64,000 bases of DNA from NCBI GenBank assembly GCA_018136815.1, contig CM030938.1, forward strand, positions 3,484,112 through 3,548,111, given 5' to 3'. Shown piece by piece: positions 53,641 to 64,000 of the stretch (its first letter is position 1; each line of letters opens with the position of its first letter). The DNA comes from Isochrysis galbana. Its lineage: Eukaryota; Haptophyta; Isochrysidales; Isochrysidaceae. Below the pieces are notes generated by a model. The model ran no database searches and was not told the origin of the DNA. It saw only the letters and a program-made list of their open reading frames with translations. Position numbers and translations under genes: made by a program.

Positions 53641-54519
53641 GAGAGAAAGCACCACTGCCACTTTGGAATATAGCAAATTCTCTAATTTATCGTTGTATTT
53701 ATTTGTAAGCTTATATAACAAAGTCATAAATCATAAACACCGGACACCGGGGGTCCTTAGCTGCTACCTGGACCTGCGACAGAGAGGAGAGGTGAGCGTC
53801 TCGTTTTGTGGCCCCGAGTGCCGCGGCTGCGCCCCTCTCTGTCTTCCCTGGTCGCCACTTCTTCTTCTTCTTGTGCGCGCATGGCCAAGTCAAGCTCGTC
53901 CTCCTTCTCGAACTCGTCTTCCGAGCTCGAGAAGCGAGAAGTTGACGTCGTCGTCATCATCGCCGCCATCCACGTTGCTGCCCAACTCTGCTTGTACCTC
54001 GCCCGACGGGCGGGGCTGGAAGGGCAAGCGGGCGCCAGTGACACGAGCTGTGGTGGCCGGTCTATCTACTCTTTGGCGCTTGTCGGAGGGCGCCATGGGA
54101 GGGAGGGCCGGGCAGGCAGGGGGCACAGGGGGGCAGTGCGCCGTGCGCGCCGGGGGCCGCGGGCGGGCGAGCGGGGAGGGGGGCAAATTTCGCTTCGCGG
54201 AAGCCCATAATATTTCGGTCAAATTTCGGGGCTTGGTTAGGCCCCGCAAATTTCGTTAAAAATTTCGCGAAACTCTGGTCGGGCCCAAATTGCAGGTCTG
54301 TGCCACCCCGTCGTATAATTTCGGCAGATAGCCGGTTTTCTACTTCGGTTGTCCTATTGCTATTGCTGTTGCCCACCTAGTAGGTGCACCTAGGCCACCG
54401 AGGACCACATACACATGTGAAGGAGCTGTTGATGAAAAGGGGACAGCTGCTGCCGTCTCTTGGGAAAGCATCTGAGGGAAGGAAGGCCGTCGCGCCGGAG
54501 CGCGACCTGCGAGCCGGCG
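53641..54519. other. Intergenic; hAT-like terminal fragment near 54190-54290
   Basis: The stretch 54190-54290 is dense in AAATTTCG motifs and ends TCTGGTCGGGCCCA, resembling the subterminal part and terminus of the TAGGGCC-type elements at 6334 and 62546. No matching left end was found. A Glu/Asp-rich minus-strand frame near 53850-53960 is not convincing. Confidence 0.35.
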
Positions 54520-55530
54520 ATGGCGTCGCCGCTCGCGCCCGCCCATCCGCACTTCGTGATGCTCAAGGGATACCACGTGGGCAGCAAGTGGATCGCGCAG
54601 ACATTCTCTCGTGTCCCCGGGTGCGCGCTCTTCTTCGAGTACGAGCATTGCCTGCGCGGTCTCAACAACGGCGCCTGCTGCAAGGGGCCTGAGCTCACAC
54701 TGGAGTACCTGGCCAACGGCTGTGCGTGCTCGGAGCTGAGCGACGTCAGCTTTGTCACGGACGAGCACACTTGTCGTGGCTGTCCGACCAAGGTGCCTGT
54801 GCAGCACGGCTGTCGGGCGACAGGGGTGCAGATGGGCGCCCTCGGATCACCATACCGAGACCACCTCCGCAATCTGCAGGCGATCTCTCCATCAGTACGG
54901 TTTGTAGTGTTGGCTCGGTCTAATAGCGTTAAACACGCAGTCTCTTTCTTGCGCGTATCCTGCGGTGGTGCCAATCACAAGGATCCGAAGACGGATGGGC
55001 AGGCTGGGCCTGGGAAGCACGTTCTGCCATCTCCGGTGCAATCGAAAGAACTTGGTTCCTGGATCTCAGTCCCACCGCCAGTCCTGATTGGGGCTGCACG
55101 TTCTCTGTACATGAATCAGAAGAGCATACGAACACTTGGTGGTCAACTCTCCGCTGGGTCCCCTGCATACACTCTTGTCTATGAGGCCTTCCAAACGGAT
55201 GTTGTTCGGGAGATCACAAACTTGTTGAAGGCCGTTGGAGCGGCGGAATTGCCCAAGGGTTGGGTTGGCTCAGCAGGATTGATCGTCAAGGCAGGAGCCG
55301 ACGATCTCCACTTGGGGCTATCCAATTTTGCAGAGTTGAAGCAGGCTTTACAATCGACTCCGTGCGTGGGACGAATGCTAGCTGCGATTGGTCCAGTCGA
55401 ATTTGGGTTGGATGAGTGTGAGGAAGACTTTAAGGCACTAGCCACAAAGACAATTTTTCGAGATTGGGGGATCACGGCGACAACTTCTGTTCGCAAGCTT
55501 AACAACAGCCAATGCCGTGGAGAGACATAA
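54520..55530 (+). CDS. Sulfotransferase-like protein
   Basis: 336 aa from the first ATG (54520). It has the layout of PAPS-dependent sulfotransferases: near the N-terminus HFVMLKGYHVGSKWIAQTF fits the 5'-phosphosulfate loop (K-x-G-S-x-W), and at about residues 128-142 FVVLARSNSVKHAVSF fits the 3'-phosphate motif (R-(N/D)-P-x-x-R-x-x-S). Later LVYEAFQTDVVREITNLLKA fits the conserved YE(D/A)L...L..... segment. Several Cys pairs (CLRG, ACCKG, CACSE, CRGCP) lie between the two motifs, suggesting disulfides and a lumenal site, but no clear signal peptide is visible. Single exon. Substrate unknown; a related glycosyl or galactosyl sulfotransferase role is only a guess. Confidence 0.6.
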   Translation: MASPLAPAHPHFVMLKGYHVGSKWIAQTFSRVPGCALFFEYEHCLRGLNNGACCKGPELTLEYLANGCACSELSDVSFVTDEHTCRGCPTKVPVQHGCRATGVQMGALGSPYRDHLRNLQAISPSVRFVVLARSNSVKHAVSFLRVSCGGANHKDPKTDGQAGPGKHVLPSPVQSKELGSWISVPPPVLIGAARSLYMNQKSIRTLGGQLSAGSPAYTLVYEAFQTDVVREITNLLKAVGAAELPKGWVGSAGLIVKAGADDLHLGLSNFAELKQALQSTPCVGRMLAAIGPVEFGLDECEEDFKALATKTIFRDWGITATTSVRKLNNSQCRGET

Positions 55531-56383
55531 TCTCTAGGGGGGGTGCGGCGATCTGAACTTGATGATCGATATTGGCTTGCCTTGACCAGCTCGCTTGGCC
55601 CGTTTGCGGAAGACGTCCTGGGACAGGCGAGAGCGGCGTTGTGCCCCTTCACACCCGGGATGTTTTCCAAACTGTCCGCCCCTCTCTAGCCTATCGCAGA
55701 ATGATAACACACGGCTAGTCAGCTGGAATGATGACTCAAGCGAGTGGCTCTTGCTTGCTATGTTGCTGCAACGTATCGTTAAAAAGTAGTAGTAGAGCTA
55801 GTAGTAGTAGCGCGGCAGCAGCAGCAGTAGTAGTAAAAAGATAGGGTCATGGAGTGCGCGTCGCCATGTCGGCCAGCAGCGCCACTCACTTTCCTCCGCG
55901 CGGCGCGCGTGAATTGTCACCTTGTCGTACCATATCTAGTAGCAGTAGTAGGCATCTTCCAGAGTTGTTTTCGATTATTTTTCTCTGCTTTATCGCTTTA
56001 TTTATTGATCGTACTCCTACGAACCGTCGGCCTGCTCTCCCCGGCTCATAGGAAGTAGAAACGGCAGCTTCCCCCGGCTGCCTGGGCTGCCTGGTCGCTC
56101 GCCTCGCTATTTTTATACTGCCTATCTCCACCGAAAGGGGGAGAGGGGGGGGGGGATCTGGCCGAGACGAGAAAGCCGAGGAGTGCCGGGAAGGAGAGAA
56201 GAGAGGGGGGGGGGGGGGGGGGGGGAGAGGAGGGAAGAGCGGGCGAGAGGGAGAAGAGTGTGAGGGAGGGAGGGGGCAGGGGAGAGGAGAGAACGAGAAG
56301 GAGCGAGACAGAGAGGCGGAGGGGGAGGGCCGTTCGACGAGGCGTGCCGTGTCTCCCCGCACAAACCCCTCTCCTCGCTCCCC
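55531..56383. other. Intergenic; GA/G tract upstream of the AlgH gene
   Basis: 55795-55840 has TAGTAG and GCAGCAGCAG runs. 56135-56335 is a purine tract with a long G run (56201-56225), ending 50 bases before the ATG at 56384. No gene. Confidence 0.4.
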
Positions 56384-58889
56384 ATGGCTCTCCGCTGGCT
56401 GGGCGCTCTGCTGCTCCTGTGCTCTGCAGGTGAAGCGCTGCGCCTCCGCCTCCCCATCTCCTCAAGGGGACAGGGGAGGCAGAGGGGGATAGGCTGCGCG
56501 CGCGGCGTGATGTGCACGGCGGAAGACTGGCGTGATGTGCGCGCCCGCCTCGTTGCGATGGAGCAGCTCGAACGCCAGCGCGCCGACGAGCAGCCCCAGC
56601 CCGACGATCTTGACGCAGCAGCACCACAGCAGCAGTCCGAGGGGCGCATCGACGCGGCGAAAGTATACGAGACACCGCTGATCGAGCAGGGCTCGGTCAT
56701 CTTGGGTGGCACGCAACAGGAGTTCGGCTTCGCCCTCCGCCAGCAGTACTTCCACAAGTCGGTCATGCTGCTACTGCAGCATGACTCTTCCTTCACGCGC
56801 GGCATCATCCTCAACCGGCCCTCTGCAATGGAGCTCGACGGCTGGCGCGTCTGGTTCGGCGGCGACGTGGCCGAGGGCGGTTTTTTTCACGGCGGTACAC
56901 CCAATGCCGGCGCCGAAAGCGGCCGCCGTGAGATCGTGTGCCTCCACTCACTCGAGTCTGCAGCAGCTGTGCGGCTGTCGATGCCCGTCATCCGCGGTGT
57001 TGGGTACACGACGCTAGAGGGCGCAAACGCGTTGATCGCTGAAGGTGGGCCCTGCTTGAGCGGCTTCAGGAGCACGGCACTCCTAAGTCACCCCGGCCTC
57101 CACTGTCGCTGAGCCTGCTTCTGTCCGCGCCGAATCCACAGGCGAGGCGAGCAAATCGGACTTTTGGCTGTTCGTTGGCTACGCCGGTTGGGCTCCAGGC
57201 CAGCTGCAGGGCGAGGTGGACCGAGACTCTTGGTACTTGGCCGCCGCGGACTCTTCGGTGCTACTCCGCGAGCTTTTGAGGCAAGGCACTGAGTTGCCGC
57301 CCCCGAGTGCGGGCGTGGCCGCTGCAGGGGATGGGCTCGCTACGTGGGAGGGCCTGATGAGGGCCATAGGTGAGCTATATGGGCGGTTTAAATCAAGAGA
57401 GCAAGGCCTGGGCGTGTGGACATGCGTGCACACGCATCACTTGTCTGCCGAGGTTGAGGTGTGATTAGCTAGCCGTATGTCTGCGACAATAATCTGTGTT
57501 GCGGAAAGGGCTGATGGCTGGCAGATGCACCCTTCAATCGCCCCAGGTGCCGTCATGACGATGGCGCATGAACCTCCCCATCCTCTCCCCCCTCTCTCAC
57601 TTGCCCATAGGCAAAAATGCCGAGGTGACGCGCACTCGCGGCTGCCTCGAGGACCGCATGCTTTGCGAGTGGGTCAAGCAGCATCTGCTGCCACGGCCCT
57701 CGGCCCCCGGTGCCTCCGCGGCCGCGCTACCTCGCCTACCCGCTGGTGACCCGTCTGGGATCGTCCTGCGCGCCGGGCGCGCAGCCGATGGCTTCACACT
57801 TGATAGCCAGTACATGCACAAGGCGGTTCTTATGCTCCTGCACGAGACCGAGGGTAGACTTGTCATTGGGGCGGTGCGGAGCCTCTCACCAGCTCTTCAC
57901 AACCGTGGCCGTCAAGTTGCCCCTATCTCCACACGCATCACCACACCGTTGCAACCCTTGCGCAGGTCCTCAATCGCCCCACGGCCAACGTGGTGCAGTT
58001 CAACCTGCCGCGCCGTCCTCGCCGCTGCATTGGGTTTGGTGGCGAGGCGCGCGTCCGAAGTGGCACGCTAGAGACAGATTCGAACGGACTCTTGTGGCTT
58101 CACCGTCGGAAGGACCTTGGCGGCACGCGCGTCGGAGACCTCGACGTTTGGAGGATTGAGGCAGCCAAGGCGGCCGAGAGCGTGCGAAATGGGCGCGCTG
58201 AGCTCGGGGTGAGGACCCATCCCTGGGGATAGGGAGGGCAACCAAAAGGGATGGCCCAGAGGTCGTGGAGAAGAGCAGATTCATTGGAGCATGCCCGCGA
58301 TAGTGCCATCACGTATCGGCTTCGAGCTAACCCGAGATGTGTCGAGCACACACGAAGTGCCTCTATAATGCAACTTGCGGAGCTCAGTACGCGATGTTGA
58401 TCGCTGTCACCCTCAGCTAAATCAGCCAATGCGCTCCAAGACTCTCCTACCCCACTCCCTGCAAGTCACACGAGGCCCTGACCTGATGCTTCGCAGGACT
58501 TTCTGCTGGTCGCCGGCGTCGTTGCGTGGGAACGCAACAGCCTCGAAGAGCTCTTGCGCAGCTCGGAACTAGAGATAGTGCCTTCGCCCGCTACCTTGTT
58601 TCCAGCGATATGGTCGCTCGGTGCCGTGCCTGATGGGGACATTGCTGAACGCGAGGATGGGGATGCTGCTCAAGCTGAAGCCAGCATCTCAGATGGCACT
58701 GCCGTTTGGTTCGCCGCGACACAGCAGGGAAACGCGAGCGTCATGGGCGGGGGAGCCGAAGGCCGTGATGGCTCGCCTCTCATTCTGGAGGCGGTCCCGT
58801 CATCGGAGTTGGCTGATGAGGCGCTGCGGGTATGGCTCCATTTCTTTGCAGGCCACCCGGAACCGCACGACACCACTGCGGCTGAATGA
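56384..58889 (+). CDS. Tandem UPF0301/AlgH (DUF179) protein with leader, five exons
   Basis: Exons 56384-57044, 57142-57369, 57611-57873, 57966-58208 and 58497-58889, all introns GT-AG, 595 aa. The leader MALRWLGALLLLCSAGEALR followed by an Arg-rich stretch suggests ER then plastid targeting. The first DUF179 domain (about 95-300) shows GSVILGG..., FHKSVMLLLQHD, GIILNRPSA, WFGGDVAEGG, FHGGTPN and DFWLFVGYAGWAPGQLQGEV. The second (about 340-560) shows GIVLRAGRAADG, YMHKAVLMLLHETEG, AVLNRPTANVVQFNLP, FGGEARV and DFLLVAGVVAWERNSLEELL. Exon joins restore family motifs (AE|GEASKSDFWLF, VIGA|VLNRPTA, AELG|DFLLVAG). The family has no established biochemical role; plant and algal members are often plastidial. 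In the second copy the FVGYAGW motif is changed to VAGVVAW. Confidence 0.8.
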
Positions 58890-60518
58890 TACACACCACT
58901 TGAAGACAACACCTGACTACGAACAGGACGGATGCATGCGTAGTTGTCCACTCGTGTAGCCACCCTCCATTCCAAGTGTTGGGCGACACGGCGGTACCTC
59001 ACGACGCCCCAAACGGTTGGAGGGCCATGAACCTGCATCCGTGCGTCACTTGCCGAGTCGTCGTGTGGAAGTGTCCTGAGAACAACGAAGGATTCGTTGG
59101 GCTCCTCCAGTCAGGTACGAACTGCCGGTGAGTTGTCTGGCGATAAGTCGGAAGCTCTCACCGAACGTGAGATGCGTGGTCATAATGCAAACACACGAAT
59201 ACCAAGATGCCATGGGGGATGTCCCATAGACTCAATACATCATCGGGGGACGATGACGACGATTTCTGAAGTTGCCACGCGTGACTCGAATGCTGGCACT
59301 CTTAGTATAAGACCTCTATCCATCCCTCGCCGCCTTAGCTGTCTTTGAGGAAACATCATCCCCGCGAAAGCCAGTCGGTGCATACAACCTCGCAGTATGG
59401 TTGTGCATATGTGTGCCCACTAGTCAGCCTTGTTGAGGTTAGGTCGGCTGCCCCTTCCCCTTTCTCTAGGGTTAGCTGAGAGGACAGACGGCTCGTATGG
59501 GATGCAAGTTAGTGCAATAACGGAATGGAGTGGCCTTGCGCTGCTCTTCTCCGGTTGTCCCCCCTCATGCCTCTCTCCTAGGTTGAGGCGACGGTCTTCT
59601 TTTGCTGACATTGCACAGGGGAAACACCCGGGTATAACCGGAGCCAAGAGGGCAAGTGGCCGTCGCCATATGTATTCCAAACGAGCGAGCGCGTCCGCAG
59701 TCGTGATGTAGCAAATAGACTGAAGCCTCGAGTTCGGTTTTTCTACGCCCTCCCTCCCATAACCATTGTCTTAAACTAAGTTTATACTTGGTCGCCATGG
59801 CCATGGAGATGGAGCGCGCCGGCGTGGCCCTTCTCTCCTTCGGGCTCCCCGCCGAGCTCCCCCCCCCCCCCCCCCCCGTTCCCATGGAGCAGTCGCACAC
59901 GAAGCGACCGCTCTGCTAGCAGAGGCGCTGAGTAAGTGTGTGCGACCCAGGTTGCGCCACACGGCCCGTGGCCCATGGCTCCGGCCACATCAACATCCAG
60001 CACAGCAGCCATGCTGCCCCCCTCCCCCCCCCTTATGGGGGACAGCAAACTGCAGAGAGCCACAGAATAGCAGCACGTTTGCAGCACCACCCCACTACTA
60101 GGCATCTAGGCATGCCTGCATGCCTTATGGCTTATGGCAGAGAGAGGCCTCTCCCATCGAGCAGCGCGGCCCGAGACCGAGTGGCTCTTATTTATGGGCG
60201 CAACAACCATCATCACACATAGTTGGAGACGTCTATCTATAGACAGCACTCCTCAGCAACACCTTGGCCGGCCCACACACGATCTGCGCCCTCACAGCAA
60301 GGCCATGGCATGCACCCACAACAGCACCTCAACCACCCCACACACCACAACAAGATCACCTCCGACGCTGCCCCCGGGCCCCGGCACTCAGGAAATTCAC
60401 TTGCTGATGAAGAAGAACAAAGCGATTTCAAGAGACGTCATCTTTGACATGTCTTTCCACCAGGAGGGCGCCAAGTACCCTACGCGCGAGGCAGCTGCTG
60501 CAAAGCGACTACAAAATA
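58890..60518. other. Intergenic; repeat-A start at 59773; no gene
   Basis: 59773-59800 carries AACTAAGTTTATACTTGG followed by GTCGCCATGG, a fourth start of repeat family A with a different continuation (C run at 59859-59878). The rest has short Pro/Arg-rich frames. 60240-60500 may be upstream LINE sequence but shows no recognisable domain. Confidence 0.4.
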
Positions 60519-60890
60519 CAAAATCTTAGCCAAAATACTAACACTAACGAACAGGCTAAAACGAGTGATAGGGCATATAATATCCAGAGACCAATTGGGA
60601 TTCGTCCCCAAAAGACTCATAGGAGAGGCCACGCACCTTCTCCAACTCACGCAGGCGTACCTAGACGAAACGGGGGAACCCGGAATTATGTTAGCGCTGG
60701 CTGGACCGGGAGAAGGCCTTCGACAGGGTAAACTGGGGATTCTACCATCTCGCGCTCGAAAAACTAAGCTTCGGACGCGACTTCCAGAGATACGCGCGAA
60801 CCCTCACCAACGCTGACGCCAAACCAATCAGATACATAAAAACCAACGGAGCCGCGACCGTAACCGTAACCGTAACGTCGTAACGTCGTA
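60519..60890 (+). pseudogene. LINE-type reverse transcriptase fragment, frameshifted
   Basis: In one frame KILTLTNRLKRVIGHIISRD, then QLGFVPKRLIGEATHLLQLT and ETGEPGIMLAL. After a frameshift near 60700 the next frame continues REKAFDRVNWGFYHLALEKL and SFGRDFQRYARTLTNADAKP. This is the N-terminal part of a non-LTR reverse transcriptase (NRL...I...Q.GF...R......L...G..LALD.EKAFDRV.W.F). The catalytic YADD block and all else are missing. The fragment ends in CCGTAA repeats and is followed by the inserted hAT element. Confidence 0.7.
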
Positions 60891-60895
60891 ACGGT

Positions 60896-62537
60896 TAGGG
60901 GTAGGCAGGAATATGTAGAAAAAGTGCCCAAATATGTTTTGAAAATATGCCGTTTATATGTGAGGCTCTAACCCAAATATGTCGAAAATATGTAGATATG
61001 TCGCCATGTCGCCGCGGTACGAGCTGTGCGTGCACGCGTGCACGCGCGGCGACATATGTCATATGTGAGAAGAAGCGTCCACCGCCCCTCCCCCGTCCCC
61101 CCAACATCAGCAATAGTTAGTTACTTGTAGCGAGCCATATTATTGCTAACTGCACACTATTGGCCAACATGCTAAGATACTCCTTCACGCTTACATGCGG
61201 CACTCATTATCACGCTTGTTGCGATTGTATCGCAACATGACGGACGCTTGGATCTGATCGGCCAAAGAAGTGGACCGGTCCGATGGGAACATGCATGAAA
61301 GCAACGAAAAGACGCGCTCGCAACACGCCGAGTTTGGAGAAAGAGACAGGGCACTCCTAGCTGCCTTCGCCCACGTTGGGAATCGAGTATGATTGGCAGC
61401 CCACCATGCAAGGACGTCCTTCGTGAAGTCAGCGACATCTGCTACGTTGATTGTCACCCCTTGGCAAGCCAACAAATATGATGGGAGCTCTTCCTTCAGC
61501 TTAGTGGCTACGTTTGTTTGGAATGTGGGCGATGCACGCCAAGTCAGCCAACCGATCCACCCAAAGAGCATCCACATGCATCGGAGCAAATGCTGGGTTG
61601 AAAGCACGAAAAAGGCCCGTCACACGATGTTGCTCCATGCACGCATAAGGAGCTGCACACTTCTTAGTGAGCCGATTCTCTAAATACTGAAACGCACCCT
61701 TGATGTGCTCGACCAGCGTGCCCCACTCAGGCAGCTTAGTGACATCTATGGCGTCGTGAGTAGCGCACCCCGTCCTCTTATCCTGCCCCCTCCCTGCAAC
61801 GTACATGGGCGACTATCAGGGCCTTCGTGACCCACTTCTTCTTCTTCTTCTTGTCGATGATTGAGTAGTACTCCACCTCCAACTTGTCCGCGCCGTGTAG
61901 CGTCCCTGTGCCCATGGCCGAGATTATAATCGGATTATGCACGCGCCGAGGGTCTCGTGCTCCACACGTTGCCCAACCTTCAGGCTGAGCGAGATGTCGC
62001 TGCCCTCCGACTCGTAGGAGGTGTCGATGCCTTCGCCCTCCGCTCCCTCGTTCTAGCTTTCCTCGCGATCCTTGTACTCGTTGTTTGTCGCAGGTCGTGG
62101 CCTCGTTGCAGACGCCCTCGGGCGGCGTGCGTGCCCCGCTGTTCAGCGGCAACGAGATGCGGCCCGAGCGACGACGCTTGATGGCACCTTAAGCGTGGGA
62201 GGGAGGGGATGTGAGAAACGGATGCGCCCCGCGCGCGCGCGGGCGGGCCCGAGCGGCCGTAGGGGCAGCGGCGAGGGGGCAAGCGAGCCAGCCTCGCCTC
62301 GCCCAACACCTGGCATCCCTTTGCCTCGTACTCCCCCCCCCCCCCCCCCGCGCGCGCGCGATCGCTCGCCCCTCGCCCCCCCCCGCTCCCGCCCCCCGCT
62401 CCCGCCCCCCCGCCCAAATATGTAGGAGCCCCCCGCCCCCGCCCACCCAAATATGTAGCAAATATGTCGACATATTTATTTCGCGAAATCGTACCCAAAT
62501 ATGTTTTACGATATGTTGATATTCCTGCCTACCCCTA
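60896..62537. mobile_element. hAT element, 1642 bp, with 19-bp TIRs, 8-bp target duplication and a broken transposase
   Basis: Left end TAGGGGTAGGCAGGAATAT; the right end is its exact inverse complement. GTAACGGT flanks both sides (60888-60895 and 62538-62545). AAATATG / CATATTT motifs are dense near both ends (60925-60985, 62405-62515). The interior carries the hAT transposase C-terminal end on the minus strand (61191-61806) and a GC homopolymer-rich stretch (62220-62420). The transposase is far too short for an autonomous hAT (usually 600-800 aa), so this is an internally deleted copy. Confidence 0.92.
61191..61806 (-). pseudogene. hAT transposase C-terminal part, frameshifted
   Basis: The upstream frame (61806 to about 61540) reads DVTKLPEWGTLVEHIKGAFQ, then FNPAFAPMHVDALWVDRLAD. 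After a frameshift the second frame (to 61191) reads TFQTNVATKLKEELPSYLLA, VLAWWAANHTRFPTWAKAAR and SALSLSPNSACCERVFSLLS. This is the hAT dimerisation domain (WW..N...FP.W...AR..LS..PNSA.CERVFSLL) with its ending SLADQIQASVMLRYNRNKRD. The N-terminal half is missing. Confidence 0.8.
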
Positions 62538-62545
62538 GTAACGGT

Positions 62546-62666
62546 AAGTTTCGCGGAGTTTCGCATATGGGCAATTTTGGGGCCCAAATTTCGCGAAAGT
62601 TTCAGGGCCAAAAAAGTGACCCAAGTTTCGCGATGAGTTTCGCGAAACTCTTACCCGGCCCTAGAT
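62546..62666. mobile_element. Terminal fragment of a TAGGGCC-type hAT element
   Basis: AAATTTCGCG and GTTTCGCG motifs in both orientations, ending CTTACCCGGCCCTA, which matches the terminal pattern CTGACCTGGCCCTA at 7221-7234. The 1642-bp element at 60896 may have been inserted inside this one. Confidence 0.5.
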
Positions 62667-62730
62667 AGTAGACCTAGCAGATACCTAATCCTAGCATATA
62701 TAGTAGTATATATTTATATTTATATTTATA

Positions 62731-63742
62731 CTACCTCCGTTCCATTACTCAGATGTCAAGGAGGCTTTAAACAATAACTGTCAGCTAGACACTAATATTG
62801 GGGCCCCGCCAAAGATGTTAGAGGGGAGAGGGTACATTGGGGCTTAACATGAACATTTTGTTTCATCTCAATAGTGTGATTCGCACCTACGGACAAAGTC
62901 ACAAAGAAAGGAATTCTAATCAGTGTCAGTGTCCTCGAGCACATCACAGATCACGGCGGTGCGGCAAATCATACTCATTCGATCCCTCCACCTCAACGAT
63001 GCGCGCCAACACCAGGCTTTAGTTATTGAAGAGAGCACTAAATTCTTCAGGGGGTGTATTCATGCTGAATGCTTGCTCACAATTGCACAGTGGCAAGGCC
63101 ACCAGCACCCTTGCGGCATGCCGGCAGACGTTCCGCCTCAGCCAGCCGCCAGCTGATGATGTTCGGCTGACCTCAGTCGGATAGCGCGGGCCAACATGAT
63201 ACTTCTCCCACAATGCCGCGTGCGCTCGCTGCCACTCCTTCCCATGCTTCGGCTCGGCCAGCCGCTCGCGCTCGTATGCTCGTATGCCACAGCAATTGCC
63301 GCCTGGCAGTTCGGCGTCAACGACCACTGCCACTTCTTGGACGGTGGGGCCGCATCCTCCTTGGGCGTGCTGGGCGGCTCAGGAGGCTGCTCGGGAGAAG
63401 CAGGACGGCAGCGCCTCACAAAGTCGCCACCGGTGCGCCTCCCATGCTGCTGGGGCTCGACCACCTTCAGGCGCGCCATGCGGCCCGGCTCTCGCGAGAG
63501 AGGCGGAGCGGCGAGAGCTTTCGTGGCAAGGCGATCGGCCGTGTAGCTAGGGGGCGCCAAAATCGTGTTTGATCAATACTGAAAATATAATATTCGGACG
63601 CCCTTGGTGGCTTTGGGTGCCAGATTTTTTGGTGGTCTTTCGCCCCAGTGTACCCGCTATTCCCCTCTCCACACGAATTTCTTTTATGTCAACTTTACTG
63701 TCCCTATTTTGGCGATGCGGTTCAGTAATGGAACGGAGGTAG
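62731..63742. mobile_element. Stowaway/mariner-like element, 1012 bp, perfect 19-bp TIRs, TA target
   Basis: Left end CTACCTCCGTTCCATTACT; the right end is its exact inverse complement. TA lies immediately outside each end (62729-62730 and 63743-63744). TA duplication and a C-T-x-C-C-T-C-C-G-T terminus are the signature of Stowaway MITEs and related Tc1/mariner elements. The element is longer than typical MITEs (under 500 bp). Two minus-strand frames (63333-63019 and 63560-63138) carry protein-like sequence (KEWQRAHAALWEKYHVGPRY), but I do not recognise a DDE domain in them. Confidence 0.88.
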
Positions 63743-63784
63743 TATTTATATTTATGTAGCAGTATTATATATATTCCCCACCGG

Positions 63785-63888
63785 TATCTGTATTTGGCCT
63801 TTATTTAGTCTGTAGTTGGCCGGAGGCCAAATACGTACTATATTTTCTATATTTCTGTTGCCCGGCTCTGTATTTCCCATCTAGGGTT
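63785..63888. mobile_element. Right terminus of a CTAGATGGG-type hAT-like element
   Basis: CTGTATTTGGCC, CCGGAGGCCAAATACG and finally GTATTTCCCATCTAGGG, the same terminal motif as at 406 and 45178. Only the end is present; its left part is missing or replaced by the neighbouring element. Confidence 0.6.
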
Positions 63889-64000
63889 GCTGTTGCCCCA
63901 ACACTGGACACTGGTTAGAGTTAGAGAAGGAGAAGAAGAAGAGACGGCGTATCGGCGTGTCGAAGCACGCCCTCCATTCAATCCCAACTCGAGCTTAAGG

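Overview
The window is nuclear DNA of a protist and is not bacterial. It is GC-rich, its genes are split by short introns of about 90-290 bp, and long homopurine/homopyrimidine and G/C tracts lie between them. Most predicted proteins begin with a signal-peptide or plastid-type leader, one gene encodes a flagellar DM10 protein, and two of the nine introns I could place with confidence use GC-AG instead of GT-AG borders. Together these suggest a flagellated alga with a secondary plastid, most likely a haptophyte. That is an inference: no rRNA or organelle marker is present.

Layout. 1-406: end of a hAT-like element. 0.7-3.2 kb (-): DM10/EFHC flagellar protein. 4.2-4.9 kb (-): leader-bearing DUF2358/SnoaL-like protein. 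5.2-9.3 kb: transposon territory with a tandem repeat, an inserted 901-bp hAT-type element and a DDE_1 transposase gene. 9.6-10.8 kb (+): secreted CIA30 domain fused to an MsrB-like domain. 11.1-11.6 kb: repeat family 'A'. 12.5-13.5 kb (+): membrane protein. 15.0-19.7 kb (+): complete five-exon purine synthesis gene (FGAM synthase, PurL type, 1317 aa). 21.1-22.9 kb (-): multi-pass membrane protein. 23.7-25.2 kb: ankyrin-like fragment and a GC-rich tandem repeat. 26-27 kb (-): candidate exons. 27.1-29.0 kb (-): coiled-coil protein with a leader. 31.4-33.7 kb (+): four-EF-hand protein built by internal duplication. 36.2-37.5 kb (-): bestrophin-like channel. 39.7-40.9 kb: hAT remnant. 41.2-42.4 kb (+): DHHC palmitoyltransferase. 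43.1-45.3 kb: foldback element containing a nested hAT-like element. 46.4-48.9 kb (+): Ala/Glu/Lys-rich protein with a duplicated C2HC finger. 51.7-52.6 kb (-): ankyrin protein. 53.1-53.6 kb: hAT transposase remnant. 54.5-55.5 kb (+): sulfotransferase-like protein. 56.4-58.9 kb (+): tandem UPF0301/AlgH protein. 59.8-63.9 kb: dense transposon cluster (LINE fragment, a hAT element with TIRs and target duplication, a Stowaway/mariner-like element, hAT ends).

The host genes are unrelated housekeeping, membrane and signalling genes and do not form a pathway or operon. The mobile fraction is dominated by hAT-type elements. Four insertions can be delimited to the base or nearly so from terminal inverted repeats and target-site duplications. 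The most unusual single genes are the CIA30-MsrB fusion, the duplicated-finger EKAAA protein and the tandem AlgH protein.
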